Assembly (NCBI GenBank): GCA_963824085.1
Contig: CAWGNT010000023.1
Span: forward strand, 248,001 to 312,000
Reading direction: 5' to 3'
Source: JARRNE01 sp963824085
GTDB lineage: Bacteria; Pseudomonadota; Gammaproteobacteria; Chromatiales; Chromatiaceae
Length of the DNA: 64,000 nt
Shown here: positions 1 through 8,800 of the stretch, piece by piece
How positions within the stretch are numbered: the stretch's first letter is position 1
Layout of the letters: each line of letters opens with the position of its first letter
Notes under the pieces: generated by a model
What the model was told of the DNA's origin: nothing
Database searches by the model: none
Seen by the model: the letters and a program-made list of their open reading frames with translations, nothing else
Position numbers and translations under genes: made by a program

Positions 1-436
1 CCGGTTGGTCCACGGACTTACGGGTGATGACACCCGGCGCGACCTTTTCGATAGGGGAAGTGACCTTCGTCTCAATAGGTCCCTTGCCGTCAATAGCGCT
101 GCCCAGAGAATCCACCACCCGACCAAGCAGGGCCTCCCCTACCGGGACTTCCAGCACACGGCCGGTGCAGCGCACCCAATCCCCTTCGGAGAGGTGCTCG
201 TACTCTCCAAGCACCACCGCGCCCACTGAATCGCGCTCCAGGTTCAGCGCCAGCCCGAACGTATTGCGCGGGAACTCCAGCATCTCATACGACATCGCAT
301 CCGAAAGGCCATGGACGCGAACGATGCCGTCACCTACGCTGACGATGGTGCCTTCGGTGCGGGCCTCGGTCTTTAGCTCGAATTGCTCGATCTTCTGCTT
401 GATGAGATCGCTGATCTCGGAGGGGTTCAGTTGCAT
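1..436 (-). CDS. atpA: ATP synthase F1 subunit alpha, N-terminal part (cut by window edge)
   Basis: The minus-strand reading from the ATG at 436 begins MQLNPSEISDLIKQKIEQF and continues with GIVRVHGLSDAMSYEML, the typical N-terminal helix and beta-barrel domain of the alpha subunit. About 145 codons are present; the nucleotide-binding domain lies off the left edge. Alpha forms the catalytic F1 hexamer with beta and carries non-catalytic nucleotide sites. The start is 13 bases downstream of the atpH stop, so it belongs to the atp operon and should be co-transcribed with it. Confidence 0.97.
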   Translation of the reverse strand, partial: MQLNPSEISDLIKQKIEQFELKTEARTEGTIVSVGDGIVRVHGLSDAMSYEMLEFPRNTFGLALNLERDSVGAVVLGEYEHLSEGDWVRCTGRVLEVPVGEALLGRVVDSLGSAIDGKGPIETKVTSPIEKVAPGVITRKSVDQP

Positions 437-449
437 GGCGGTGTCCCGT

Positions 450-989
450 TCAAGTTTGCAATTCGTTAGCCAACCTTTGGAGCTTGCCGCGGATGGATCC
501 GTCGATCACCAGGTCCCCGGCCCTTATCTCGATGCCACCCAGGAGAGATGGGTCCTTCTCGACCGTCAACTCGATCTGCCCCCCCAGCCGCTTCTTGAGG
601 GCCTCTGTCAGTGCCTTCTGCTGCGTGGCGTTGACCGCGTAGGCGCTGCGGATATGCACCCGCCGCAGGCCCTGGTGCTCGACCCTCAGGGCCTCGAACA
701 CACGCGCAATCTCGCCGGTCACGGCCAGCCGGTTGTTTGCCGCGAGCAGGCTGACGAGGTTCTTTGCCTCGACCGTCAGGGCGTCGCCGGCGATCTCCAG
801 GACTAAATCGCGCAATCGCGCGCGCGGGACGTTCGGGTTGGCAATCTGGTGCGCCAAGTCCGCGTTCTCGGTGATGGCCCCGAGGAGGGTAAGTGCGTCG
901 GACCAGGCGTCCAGCTGGTCGGTCTCCAGGGCGCGCTCGAACACCGCCTGGGCATAAGGCCGCGCAATGGTGGTGATGTCTCCGGCCAT
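450..989 (-). CDS. atpH: ATP synthase F1 subunit delta
   Basis: A 179-residue protein of normal delta (OSCP-like) length. It opens MAGDITTIARPYAQAVFERA, matching the conserved RPYAxAxFExA start of the family. The C-terminal part has the usual DPSLLGGIEIRAGDLVIDGS block (near residues 145-165), and it ends with RGKLQRLANELQ. Delta sits on top of F1 and links it to the b-subunit stalk. The gene is 9 bases from atpF and 13 from atpA, in the expected order F-H-A. Confidence 0.97.
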   Translation of the reverse strand: MAGDITTIARPYAQAVFERALETDQLDAWSDALTLLGAITENADLAHQIANPNVPRARLRDLVLEIAGDALTVEAKNLVSLLAANNRLAVTGEIARVFEALRVEHQGLRRVHIRSAYAVNATQQKALTEALKKRLGGQIELTVEKDPSLLGGIEIRAGDLVIDGSIRGKLQRLANELQT

Positions 990-998
990 AGACTCGCC

Positions 999-1469
999 TT
1001 AGATCTGCTTGGCAAAGGACTCGACGATCGACTTGTGCGCAGCGGCATTGATCTCCTTCTCCAAGATCTTCCCCGCCGCCGCTACGGCCAGGTCCGCGAC
1101 CTTGACCCGAAGATCCTCGCGCGCACGGTTGGTCTCCCGCTCGATCTCCGCCTGGGCCGCGGCAACCAAGCGCGCACCCTCCGCGCGGGCGTCCTGTTTC
1201 GCCTCATCAATGATCTCGGTGCCGCGCCGCTGGGCCTGGTTGACGATCTCCGCCGCCTGCACCTTGGCCTGGTGCATGATCTCAGTCGCACGCTTTCGCC
1301 CGAGCTCCTGCTCATGATGACCGCGCTCGGCGGCAGCGAGCCCCTCGGCGATCTTCGCCTTACGGTCCTGAAGTGCCTTGACGATGGGGTTCCAGACATA
1401 TGTCATGGTGAACCACACGAACACCGCGAAGGCGATCATCTGACCGATAAGTGTCAAATTGAAGTTCAT
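999..1469 (-). CDS. atpF: ATP synthase F0 subunit b
   Basis: A 156-residue protein, the usual b-subunit length. Residues about 5-25 (LTLIGQMIAFAVFVWFTM) form the single N-terminal membrane helix. The rest is long, charged and heptad-like (LQDRKAKIAEGLAAAERG onward), the coiled-coil peripheral stalk that holds F1 against rotation. It ends near KSIVESFAKQI, the delta-binding tail. The position between atpE and atpH is canonical. Confidence 0.97.
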   Translation of the reverse strand: MNFNLTLIGQMIAFAVFVWFTMTYVWNPIVKALQDRKAKIAEGLAAAERGHHEQELGRKRATEIMHQAKVQAAEIVNQAQRRGTEIIDEAKQDARAEGARLVAAAQAEIERETNRAREDLRVKVADLAVAAAGKILEKEINAAAHKSIVESFAKQI

Positions 1470-1523
1470 CTTAGCGTCTCGCTGCGAGGGTTATAGGACG
1501 AAACGGCCGGAGGCCGCGCCGTG

Positions 1524-1775
1524 CTAGGCAGCGAACATCAGGTACAACCCCATCGCGATAGCGATGACGGGAAGAGCGTCCACGAGGCCCATTACGATGA
1601 AGAACTGCGTTCGCAACAAAGGAATCAGCTCGGGCTGACGGGCCGCGCCCTCCAGAAAACGGCCGCCCAACACGCCGATGCCGACACCGGCGCCAACGGC
1701 ACCCAGACCGAGCATGAGACCCGCACCGATGAATTTGATGGCAAGTGCGAATGCTTGTGCGACTTCGAGCTCCAT
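1524..1775 (-). CDS. atpE: ATP synthase F0 subunit c (proteolipid)
   Basis: An 83-residue hairpin of two membrane helices. The first helix contains the glycine-rich packing motif GLGAVGAGVGIGVLGG. The polar loop RQPE (residues 46-49) contacts gamma and epsilon. The second helix carries the ion-binding carboxylate Asp66 in MGLVDALPVIAIAMG. The glutamine and glutamate-serine pattern of sodium-type c rings is absent, so proton coupling is expected. The gene lies 40 bases downstream of atpB and 54 bases upstream of atpF. Confidence 0.97.
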   Translation of the reverse strand: MELEVAQAFALAIKFIGAGLMLGLGAVGAGVGIGVLGGRFLEGAARQPELIPLLRTQFFIVMGLVDALPVIAIAMGLYLMFAA

Positions 1776-1815
1776 GATTTCCCCCGTGGGTAGGTGAATA
1801 GCCTAGAAAAACCGC

Positions 1816-2661
1816 TCAGTGAGCCTCTTGGTGGGCCATGTCCAGGTAGACGATGGTCAGCACCATGAAGATGAAGGCCTGCAGCGTGATGATGAGGATG
1901 TGGAATACGGCCCAGACGAATTGCAGCCCGCCGGCGGATACGCCCATTCCCACGCCCCCGCTGTACATGAGCGCGATGAGGATGAAGATCATCTCCCCCG
2001 CGTACATGTTTCCGAAGAGTCGCAGCGACAAGGAGACCGGTTTGGACAGCAGGCTGATCCCCTCCAGCAGAAGGTTCGCGGGCATTCCCCACTTGCCGAA
2101 CGGATGCAATGTCAGCTCCCCGACGAAACCACCCACCCCCTTGATCTTGAAGCTATAGTAAAGCATCAGAAAGAAGATCATCAGGGCCATGCCAAAGGTG
2201 GCGTTGGGGTCGGTCGTCGGCACGACCCTCAGGTGGGGAACTCCGAGTGCACCCGCCAGCCATGGAATGAGGTCCACGGGGAAGAGGTCCATGAGGTTCA
2301 TCAGGAAGACCCATACGACGATGGTGAGCGCCAGGGGCGCAACCATCGGGTTCCTGCCACTGAAGGAGCCGCGGACGTTGTCGTCGACGAACTCGACCAC
2401 CCACTCGGCGAAGTTCTGCCCGCCCTGCGGGACGTCTGCCGTCGCGGCCTGGGCAACCTTCCAGAAAAACCAGGCGAACAAGCCCCCCAAGAGAAGCGAG
2501 AAGAACATGGTATCGACATTGATGGACCAGAAGCCCATCGCAGCGGCATCGTCGATGCTATGGGCGAGGCCCCAGCCGTGCTCCGCGGAGTATCCGAATG
2601 TGAGATTGGTCAGATGGTGCTGGATATAGTCCGACGATGTGAGCATTTCAGGGCTGGCCAT
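1816..2661 (-). CDS. atpB: ATP synthase F0 subunit a
   Basis: A 281-residue, strongly hydrophobic protein, normal for proteobacterial subunit a. The essential arginine lies in SLSLRLFGNMYAGEMIF (around residue 205-220), the helix that faces the c ring. Asn and Asp residues in LMNLMDLFPVDLIPWLAG are also typical. It forms the proton half-channels of F0. The start MASPEMLTSSDYIQHHLTN is 5 bases from the atpI stop. Confidence 0.97.
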   Translation of the reverse strand: MASPEMLTSSDYIQHHLTNLTFGYSAEHGWGLAHSIDDAAAMGFWSINVDTMFFSLLLGGLFAWFFWKVAQAATADVPQGGQNFAEWVVEFVDDNVRGSFSGRNPMVAPLALTIVVWVFLMNLMDLFPVDLIPWLAGALGVPHLRVVPTTDPNATFGMALMIFFLMLYYSFKIKGVGGFVGELTLHPFGKWGMPANLLLEGISLLSKPVSLSLRLFGNMYAGEMIFILIALMYSGGVGMGVSAGGLQFVWAVFHILIITLQAFIFMVLTIVYLDMAHQEAH

Positions 2662-2666
2662 CGGTC

Positions 2667-3062
2667 TTATCTCTCACGGTCTGAGCGAGCGCCCCCGACG
2701 GACGCAAAGAAGGCCGGCAGAACCTGTACGACTAGATACGCACTAAGCAGGGCCGGGACATTCAGGCTTTCGATCGTCACAAAGGCGACGGCAAACAGGC
2801 CGAGTATCAAAGCAATCTTGGCAACCTCGGCCCCGTAGAACCGCATCACGAGCAGGCCGGGGTCCTGGGCGCGATATCGCCGGAACACCCAGAACGCCAC
2901 AAATGCGTTCGCGGCGAGGCATACACCGCCCCCGATCAGCGCAGACAGTGCCACGGACGCGCCGAAAGGTGCTGCACCCGCCGCCACGATGAGGGTCGTG
3001 ATGAGCTGCACGGTCACGACCCTCCTGACCTGCCGGGCATCCGGCTGCTGCAATGCCCTCAC
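2667..3062 (-). CDS. atpI: ATP synthase assembly protein I
   Basis: First gene of the atp operon. The protein has about four membrane helices (QLITTLIVAAGAAPFG; SALIGGGVCLAANAFVAF; EVAKIALILGLFAVAFV; PALLSAYLVVQVLPAFFA), as in AtpI, which helps assemble the c ring. The reading frame is open up to a TTG at 3086, but the predicted transcription start lies near 3091, so I prefer the GTG at 3062. A TTG at 3053 is another possibility. The poor conservation of the family makes the exact start uncertain. Confidence 0.85.
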   Translation of the reverse strand: MRALQQPDARQVRRVVTVQLITTLIVAAGAAPFGASVALSALIGGGVCLAANAFVAFWVFRRYRAQDPGLLVMRFYGAEVAKIALILGLFAVAFVTIESLNVPALLSAYLVVQVLPAFFASVGGARSDRER

Positions 3063-3098
3063 CCCCGCCGGAGCCCGTCCCAGCAACGCCGGCCGCGA

Positions 3099-3127
3099 AG
3101 TATATGTGTGGCCGGTTGGAGGGTCAA
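3099..3127 (-). promoter_or_regulatory. Sigma-70 promoter of the atp operon
   Basis: On the minus strand, TTGACC (3127-3122) and TATACT (3104-3099) are separated by exactly 17 bases. This is close to consensus and sits just upstream of atpI, in the gap between parB and atpI. Seen directly in the sequence; use in the cell is inferred. Confidence 0.7.
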
Positions 3128-3223
3128 ACTCGACTCGGGTGCTGCCGTTCCAGCTCGCGACCGGTCGCCGAGGTGCAGTAACGACACTGGGGCGCCCACG
3201 TCACAGCAGACCGCGCGGGACTC

Positions 3224-4123
3224 TCACTTGATGTGGGAGAGGATGCCGTCGAGCTCATCGAGACTATTGTAGGCGATCACCAGCTTGCCGGCGCCGCGAG
3301 CGCCCTGCTGGATAGCAACGCGGGCCCCCAGTCGCTCCGTCAGGTCGTCTTGGAGCCGCCGGACATTCGGATCGATATCCAGCCTCCGATCTGCGACCGA
3401 TCGTGTCTCTTCTTGCAGCTGCAGACGCCGCACAAGCTTTTCGGTCTCCCTGACCGACAGCCCACGCGCAACGACCTGCTGCGCGGCGGAGCTCTGCTGA
3501 GGACCACGCAGACCGAGCAGCGCGCGCGCATGCCCCATCTCCACACGCCCATCCTGCAAGTACTGCTTCACATCGTCGTTCAGCTCCTGCAGACGCAGGA
3601 GGTTGGTCACAGTCGTGCGGGACTTGCCAACCGCTTCGGCGACCTGCTGATGGGTTAGCCCGAACTCCGCGAGAAGACGCTGAAGCGCCGTTGCCTCCTC
3701 CAGCGGGTTGAGGTCAGAGCGCTGGATGTTCTCGATCAGGGCGATGGCGATCGCGGACTGCTCGTCCACGTCGCGGACCACGACGGGGATCTCGCTCAGA
3801 CCGGCCTGCTGACAGGCGCGCCAGCGGCGCTCCCCGGCTACGATCTCGTATCGGTCGCCGCCCAGCGGCCGCACCACGATCGGCTGGATAACGCCCTGGG
3901 CGGCGATGGAGTCGGCAAGCTCGCGCAGGCTGTCCGGATCGAATTCCCGACGCGGCTGAAACCGGCCCCGCTGAATGAGCTCGACCGGCAGACTCGCGAC
4001 GCGCTCCTCGGCGGGCAGAACGGCAACGCCCTCCTGGGCCTCTTCAGCGCCGAGCTGTTCGTCGCGTCCCCCACCGAGAAGGGCGTCCAAACCGCGGCCG
4101 AGACCTCGTTTCTTGACGGGCAT
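3224..4123 (-). CDS. parB: Chromosome partitioning protein ParB
   Basis: A 299-residue CTP-dependent DNA clamp that binds parS and works with ParA in chromosome segregation. The N-terminus MPVKKRGLGRGLDALLGG is the family signature that contacts ParA. The CTPase/ParB-N region contains GERRWRACQQAGLSEIPV, followed by the KorB/Spo0J helix-turn-helix segment LTHQQVAEAVGKSRTTVTNL. The C-terminal end KLVIAYNSLDELDGILSHI is the dimerisation part. I chose the ATG at 4123, which gives the conserved MPVKK start, over a GTG at 4129. No clear parS site was seen in the window. parA ends 23 bases upstream. Confidence 0.96.
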   Translation of the reverse strand: MPVKKRGLGRGLDALLGGGRDEQLGAEEAQEGVAVLPAEERVASLPVELIQRGRFQPRREFDPDSLRELADSIAAQGVIQPIVVRPLGGDRYEIVAGERRWRACQQAGLSEIPVVVRDVDEQSAIAIALIENIQRSDLNPLEEATALQRLLAEFGLTHQQVAEAVGKSRTTVTNLLRLQELNDDVKQYLQDGRVEMGHARALLGLRGPQQSSAAQQVVARGLSVRETEKLVRRLQLQEETRSVADRRLDIDPNVRRLQDDLTERLGARVAIQQGARGAGKLVIAYNSLDELDGILSHIK

Positions 4124-4146
4124 GGGCACTCCCTAAAATTCCCCCC

Positions 4147-4938
4147 TTACGCGACCGCCTTCGGCCGGGGCTCCTGCCGCCGCAGCACCTCGCTTGCCAG
4201 AGCCAGGTAAGACACGGCACCGCGTGAGCTCTTGTCGTAGATAATGGCGGGCACCCCGTGGCTGGGCGCCTCCGCCAAACGGACGTTACGCGGGATGATG
4301 GTGCGATAGACCTGCTCGCTGAAATGCGTGATGAGCTGGTGCGAGACCTCGTTGGCGAGGTTGTTGCGTGGATCGTGCATGGTGCGCAGGATACCCTCGA
4401 TGCGCAGCCCGGTGTTGCGACTCGCTCGGATCTGGTCGATCGTATTGAGCAAGGCCGACAGGCCCTCGAGGGCGTAATACTCACACTGGATCGGGATGAG
4501 GACGCCGTGTGCCGCTACCAGGGCATTGACCGTCAGCATATTCAGGGACGGCGGACAGTCGATGATGACGAGCTCATAGTCCTGCGCAACCGCAGCGAGG
4601 ACGTGTACCAAGCGGCGCTCGCGATGCGGTGAGCTCATCAGGCCGACCTCTGCCGCAGTGAGGTCACCGTTCGCGGGCAGCAAATCGAAGCCCGGAGCAG
4701 GCTCGTCCACTCGCCGAAGGCAATCGCCGAAGGGCTGGTCTCCGAGCATGAGATCGCAGGTGGAGTGTCCCAGCTCGTGCTTGTCGACCCCGCACCCCAT
4801 GGTGGCGTTGCCCTGGGGGTCCATGTCCACCAGCAGCACCTTCCGTTTCATGGAGGCAAGAGACGCAGCCAGGTTCACGGCCGTGGTTGTCTTGCCCACT
4901 CCGCCCTTCTGGTTCGCAATTGCGATGATTCGGACCAT
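4147..4938 (-). CDS. parA: Chromosome partitioning ATPase ParA (Soj)
   Basis: A 263-residue deviant-Walker ATPase. The N-terminus MVRIIAIANQKGGVGKTTTA holds the KGGVGKTT motif with the signature lysine. Switch I (DMDPQGNAT) and the Walker B segment (VIIDCPPSLNMLT) follow. It binds DNA non-specifically as an ATP dimer and is stimulated by ParB. A longer frame starts at 4965 but would overlap rsmG; the ATG at 4938, seven bases after the rsmG stop, gives the standard N-terminus. It is in an operon with rsmG and parB. Confidence 0.96.
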   Translation of the reverse strand: MVRIIAIANQKGGVGKTTTAVNLAASLASMKRKVLLVDMDPQGNATMGCGVDKHELGHSTCDLMLGDQPFGDCLRRVDEPAPGFDLLPANGDLTAAEVGLMSSPHRERRLVHVLAAVAQDYELVIIDCPPSLNMLTVNALVAAHGVLIPIQCEYYALEGLSALLNTIDQIRASRNTGLRIEGILRTMHDPRNNLANEVSHQLITHFSEQVYRTIIPRNVRLAEAPSHGVPAIIYDKSSRGAVSYLALASEVLRRQEPRPKAVA

Positions 4939-4945
4939 CGATACT

Positions 4946-5590
4946 CTAGTCGAAGCGGATATCAATCAGGTGCCGCTGCCCCTCGAGGTAGGGCACCCGC
5001 AGCGGGTGCACCTCGATGGAATAGGGACGCGGATTCAGGCCGTCCATCACCGGCCGTGTATGTCGCCCCGTCATCAGGAGCAAGCGCGCGGGTCGTGCGA
5101 GGAGGTCTCTTACCCCGCTCAAAATCTCGGGAATGGCCGCCACCGCGCGGCTGACAATGGTAGCGAATTTTCTTTTCGTTCGATATGACTCCATTCGGGC
5201 CTGAACCACGGTGACGTTGCTAAGGCCGAGCTCCATGACCGCCTGACGGACGAAACGGACCTTCTTGCCGTTGCTGTCCAAGAGGAAGAATGCACGCGCC
5301 GGGGAGACTACGGCCAACGGCAGGCCAGGCAGACCGGGGCCGGTACCCGCATCCAGGATCGGACCGTCCCCGAGATAACGGCTCACCGCCAGACTGTCGA
5401 GGAGGTGCCGCGGGACCATGTCCCAGGGATCGCGCACCGCCGTGAGGTTGTATGCCTGATTCCAGCGTGCGAGGAGCCGCACAAAGCCGAGCAGCCGCTC
5501 CCGCTGCTCAAGGTCCGGATTCAAGTCGAGCAGGGCGAGCCCCTGGTCCAGACGCTCGCGAAGTGCACGGCTATCGTATTCCGCCGCCAC
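4946..5590 (-). CDS. rsmG: 16S rRNA (guanine527-N7)-methyltransferase RsmG (GidB)
   Basis: A 214-residue SAM-dependent methyltransferase that modifies G527 of 16S rRNA. Its loss gives low-level streptomycin resistance in other bacteria. Family signatures visible are RWNQAYNLTAVRDPWDMVPRH, the SAM-binding loop ILDAGTGPGLPGLPLAV and the VVQARMESY segment. The start is a GTG preceded by a GAGGCGG Shine-Dalgarno-like stretch. The mnmG-rsmG-parA-parB order is the classical origin-proximal arrangement. Confidence 0.96.
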   Translation of the reverse strand: MAAEYDSRALRERLDQGLALLDLNPDLEQRERLLGFVRLLARWNQAYNLTAVRDPWDMVPRHLLDSLAVSRYLGDGPILDAGTGPGLPGLPLAVVSPARAFFLLDSNGKKVRFVRQAVMELGLSNVTVVQARMESYRTKRKFATIVSRAVAAIPEILSGVRDLLARPARLLLMTGRHTRPVMDGLNPRPYSIEVHPLRVPYLEGQRHLIDIRFD

Positions 5591-5619
5591 GACAAACCGC
5601 CTCGAACGCGATGCACCCG

Positions 5620-7488
5620 TCAGGCACTGCGTTTCAGATGGATCAATAGCAGCGAGATTGCGGCCGGTGTGACGCCCGGAATGCGGGCGGCTTGCCCGAT
5701 CGTCGTCGGGCGCACACGCTTGAGCTTTTCGCGCACCTCTGACGAGAGCCCGCGCACGCGATCGAAGTCGAAGTCCGCTGGCAGATCCGCGGCCTCCTGG
5801 GCCCGCTGGCGCTCGATCTCATCCTGCTGACGGCCAATGTAACCGGCGTACTTGGCTTGGATCTCCACCTGCTCGGCCACCCGAGGATCGCTCACCGCCG
5901 GCCCCAGGCCCGGCAGGGTCATGAGTGACCGGTAGCTCACCTCCGGTCGCGCCAGCAAGTCGAGTGCCCGCGCCTCCCGCCGCAGGTCGCCCCCGAAGAC
6001 CTCCCGAATGCGGGCACTCGCCGCGTCCGGGCGAATGTAGAGAGCGCGCAGACGCTGACGCTCCTGCTCGATCGCCTCGCGCTTCCGCTCGAACAGGCGC
6101 CAGTGCTGGTCGCCCACGAGTCCCAGGCGGCGGCCGGTCTCGGTAAGCCGCAGGTCGGCGTTGTCCTCCCGCAGCAAGAGCCGGTACTCGGCGCGGCTGG
6201 TGAACATGCGATAGGGCTCGTTAGTGCCGCGCGTGACCAGGTCGTCGACCAGCACCCCGAGATAGGCCTCGTCGCGGCGCGGACACCAAGCGTCCAGGCC
6301 CAGGGTGTACCGCGCCGCATTGACGCCGGCGAGCAGCCCCTGGGCCGCCGCCTCCTCGTATCCGGTGGTGCCGTTGGTCTGACCGGCGAAGAAGAGGCCG
6401 CCGATAAAGTGCGTCTCCAGGGACGGCTTGAGGTCGCGGGGGTCGAAGAAGTCGTACTCGATCGCGTACCCAGGCCGGGTAATTCGGGCCTGCTCGAAGC
6501 CGCGCATGGAGCGTACCAAGTCATATTGAACGTCGAACGGCAAGCTGGTGGAGATGCCGTTCGGATAGACCTCGCTGGTCTGCAGCCCCTCGGGCTCCAC
6601 GAAGATCTGGTGAGAGCCCTTGTCGGCGAAGCGCACCACCTTGTCCTCGATGGAGGGGCAATAGCGCGGGCCGATGCCTTCGATCACGCCCGCGTACATG
6701 GGAGACCGGGAGAGGCCGGAACGGATGATCTCGTGTGTGCGCTCGTTGGTATGAGCGATGTGACAGCTCACCTGCGGGGGGTGATCGTCGGCCCGGCCGA
6801 AGTATGAAAAGACGGGCACGGGGTCATCCCCAGGTTGCTCATCCAGGACCGAGTAGTCGATGGTTCGGCCGTCGATGCGCGGCGGGGTTCCTGTCTTGAG
6901 ACGCTCGACACGAAACGGAAGCGCGCGCAGCCGCCGGGCCAGGGCATTGGCGGGTGGATCGCCCGCGCGGCCACCCTCATAATTCGACAGGCCGATGTGG
7001 ATGCGGCCGCCGAGGAAGGTGCCCACGGTCAGCACGACCGCCGCCGCTCGGAAGCTCAGCCCCATCTGGGTCGTTACGCCGGTGACGCGGTCGCCCTCGA
7101 CGAGCAGGTCGTCCACCGGTTGCTGAAACAGCTGGAGGTTATTCTGCCCTTCAACCGATTGGCGTACCGCTGCCTTGTACAACATACGGTCGGCCTGGGC
7201 GCGTGTCGCCCGCACTGCGGGGCCTTTGCGGGCATTGAGGACGCGAAACTGGATTCCCGCCGCATCCGCGGCGCGGGCCATGAGGCCGCCCAAGGCGTCG
7301 ATCTCCTTGACGAGGTGACCCTTCCCAATGCCCCCGATCGCCGGATTGCAGCTCATCTGCCCGATCGTCTCGATGTTGTGAGTGAGCAGGAGGGTGCGCA
7401 CGCCCGCGCGGGCCGCCGCAAGGGCGGCCTCGGTGCCCGCGTGCCCCCCGCCGACCACGATGACGTCGAAATGGTCTTTTGCCAACAT
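5620..7488 (-). CDS. mnmG: tRNA uridine 5-carboxymethylaminomethyl modification enzyme MnmG (GidA)
   Basis: A 622-residue FAD enzyme that acts with MnmE to modify the wobble uridine of several tRNAs. The N-terminal FAD site is FDVIVVGGGHAGTEAALAAA. The GidA signatures NPAIGGIGKGHLVKEIDALG and QTNGTTGYEEAAAQGLLAG are intact, and the C-terminal helical MnmE/tRNA-binding domain (LSSEVREKLKRVRPTTIGQA) is present, so the protein is full length. It leads the mnmG-rsmG-par block. Its upstream region is occupied by a palindromic repeat that begins almost at the start codon. Confidence 0.97.
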   Translation of the reverse strand: MLAKDHFDVIVVGGGHAGTEAALAAARAGVRTLLLTHNIETIGQMSCNPAIGGIGKGHLVKEIDALGGLMARAADAAGIQFRVLNARKGPAVRATRAQADRMLYKAAVRQSVEGQNNLQLFQQPVDDLLVEGDRVTGVTTQMGLSFRAAAVVLTVGTFLGGRIHIGLSNYEGGRAGDPPANALARRLRALPFRVERLKTGTPPRIDGRTIDYSVLDEQPGDDPVPVFSYFGRADDHPPQVSCHIAHTNERTHEIIRSGLSRSPMYAGVIEGIGPRYCPSIEDKVVRFADKGSHQIFVEPEGLQTSEVYPNGISTSLPFDVQYDLVRSMRGFEQARITRPGYAIEYDFFDPRDLKPSLETHFIGGLFFAGQTNGTTGYEEAAAQGLLAGVNAARYTLGLDAWCPRRDEAYLGVLVDDLVTRGTNEPYRMFTSRAEYRLLLREDNADLRLTETGRRLGLVGDQHWRLFERKREAIEQERQRLRALYIRPDAASARIREVFGGDLRREARALDLLARPEVSYRSLMTLPGLGPAVSDPRVAEQVEIQAKYAGYIGRQQDEIERQRAQEAADLPADFDFDRVRGLSSEVREKLKRVRPTTIGQAARIPGVTPAAISLLLIHLKRSA

Positions 7489-7494
7489 ATACCC

Positions 7495-7665
7495 AACTCA
7501 CGCGGCCTTCCGCTGTTCAGCCCAAGGGGTCGGGTTGCGCTCGCCGGGGGTGTCGGCCGCAGGGAGGCGGCCGCCAAGCCTTCAGGGAAGAATCCACGGC
7601 GTCCCCCGGCGGGCGCAACCCGACCGCGGAAAAACGGAAATATCTAATACAAGTGGTATATCCAG
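7495..7665 (+). repeat. Palindromic dispersed repeat, family P, copy 1
   Basis: A long imperfect palindrome with outer arms GGGTTGCGCTCGCCGGGGG (from 7532) and CCCCCGGCGGGCGCAACCC (ending near 7622). A second inner stem comes from the GGCCGCAGGGAGGCGGCCGCC stretch split around 7555-7575. An A-rich tail follows (near 7629). Copies with the same architecture lie at 14440-14625 (inverted) and 38910-39095. It fills most of the divergent gap between mnmG and moxR, so promoters for those genes must lie in or beside it. Confidence 0.75.
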
Positions 7666-7792
7666 TGGTGATCAGCCACGGGGCTGACCTGTCTGTCGAG
7701 TCGATGATGTTACCGCATTCAGAATCACCGCAAGGCAGTGGCCCGGGACAGCTTCATGTCGGCGCCCCTGCCACGGCGCGGGAACCAATCCG

Positions 7793-8734
7793 ATGGAAGG
7801 CTTAGTCAAATCGGGCTCGTCGCCCGACCTGGACAAGGTGCTGGCGTCGGCCGGTGAGGTGATCCTGGGCAAGGAGCGCGAGCTAAGACTGTCTCTCACC
7901 TGTCTTCTGGCCAAGGGTCACCTGCTGATCGAGGACCTGCCGGGGGTGGGCAAGACAACCTTGGCGCATCTCCTCGCCAAGCTGGTCGGGCTCGACTATA
8001 CGCGCATCCAGTTCACCAGTGACCTGCTCCCCGCAGACATCATTGGCGTATCCGTATACGAGCGGCGGAGCGAGGACTTCTACTTCCACCCAGGGCCGAT
8101 CTTCGCGCAGCTGGTCCTGGCCGACGAGATCAACCGAGCGACCCCCAAGGCACAGAGTGCGCTGCTCGAGGCGATGGAGGAGCGGCAGGTGACGGTTGAA
8201 GGCGAGACGCGAGCGTTGCCGCAGCCCTTCTTCGTCATCGCCACCCAGAACCCGACCTACCAGATCGGGACCTTTCCTCTACCAGAGTCACAGCTCGACC
8301 GCTTTCTAATGCGTATCGAGCTCGGGTACCCGGACGCCGAGCAGGAGAAGACTCTGCTAGCGGGAGAGGATCGCCGCGTCTTGCTGAGCCGGCTCCCCGC
8401 CGCCCTGTCGAGCGGAGAGCTGCTGGGCTTGCAGGAACGGGCGGAGCGGGTGCATGTCGCGCGGGACATCATCGAATACTGCTACGGCATCCTGGAGTTT
8501 ACGCGCCGATCAAGCCGATTTCTGCATGGCCTGTCGCCAAGAGCCGGGGTCGGCATCCTGCGCAGTGCACGCGCCTGGGCCTTGCTCGCCGACCGGGATT
8601 TCGTCGTCCCCGAAGACGTGCAGGCCGTGGTCCCCGCCTGCGTGCCGCACCGGCTCGTCAGCGAAGCAGACAACGGCCCGGCGGGTCACACCGCGATTGC
8701 CGACCACATCCTCAACGGCGTCCCTGTGCCTTGA
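7793..8734 (+). CDS. MoxR-family AAA+ ATPase
   Basis: A 313-residue AAA-3 ATPase. Walker A is LPGVGKTTLAHLLA (about residue 47-60), Walker B is LVLADEINRATPKAQSALLE and sensor 1 is FFVIATQNPTYQIGTFPLP. A C-terminal lid follows. MoxR proteins act as chaperone-like ATPases that mature or regulate partner proteins. Here the next two genes encode the usual partners, a DUF58 protein and a TgpA-like transglutaminase. It is of typical length and appears intact. The substrate cannot be told from sequence. Confidence 0.92.
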   Translation: MEGLVKSGSSPDLDKVLASAGEVILGKERELRLSLTCLLAKGHLLIEDLPGVGKTTLAHLLAKLVGLDYTRIQFTSDLLPADIIGVSVYERRSEDFYFHPGPIFAQLVLADEINRATPKAQSALLEAMEERQVTVEGETRALPQPFFVIATQNPTYQIGTFPLPESQLDRFLMRIELGYPDAEQEKTLLAGEDRRVLLSRLPAALSSGELLGLQERAERVHVARDIIEYCYGILEFTRRSSRFLHGLSPRAGVGILRSARAWALLADRDFVVPEDVQAVVPACVPHRLVSEADNGPAGHTAIADHILNGVPVP

Positions 8735-8749
8735 TCCGGAAAGAAGCAT

Positions 8750-8782
8750 CTGAACCGCCAAGACGCCAAGAACGCCAAGATT
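8750..8782 (+). repeat. Short dispersed repeat of the 'gccaagacgccaag' type
   Basis: The gap between moxR and the DUF58 gene holds AACCGCCAAGACGCCAAG followed by aacgccaag. The same motif in inverse orientation occurs at about 18562-18590. In the downstream reading frame it would encode NRQDAKNAK, a peptide that often appears as a false N-terminal extension in annotations, so I did not extend the DUF58 protein into it. Confidence 0.6.
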
Positions 8783-8800
8783 TTCGGCACGGTCAGCGGC

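Noticed and set aside
3087..8000. parS sites or an origin of replication near parAB and mnmG
   Set aside because: I looked for TGTTTCACGTGAAACA-like sites and DnaA box clusters and found none that I could defend. The gap upstream of mnmG is filled by a repeat.
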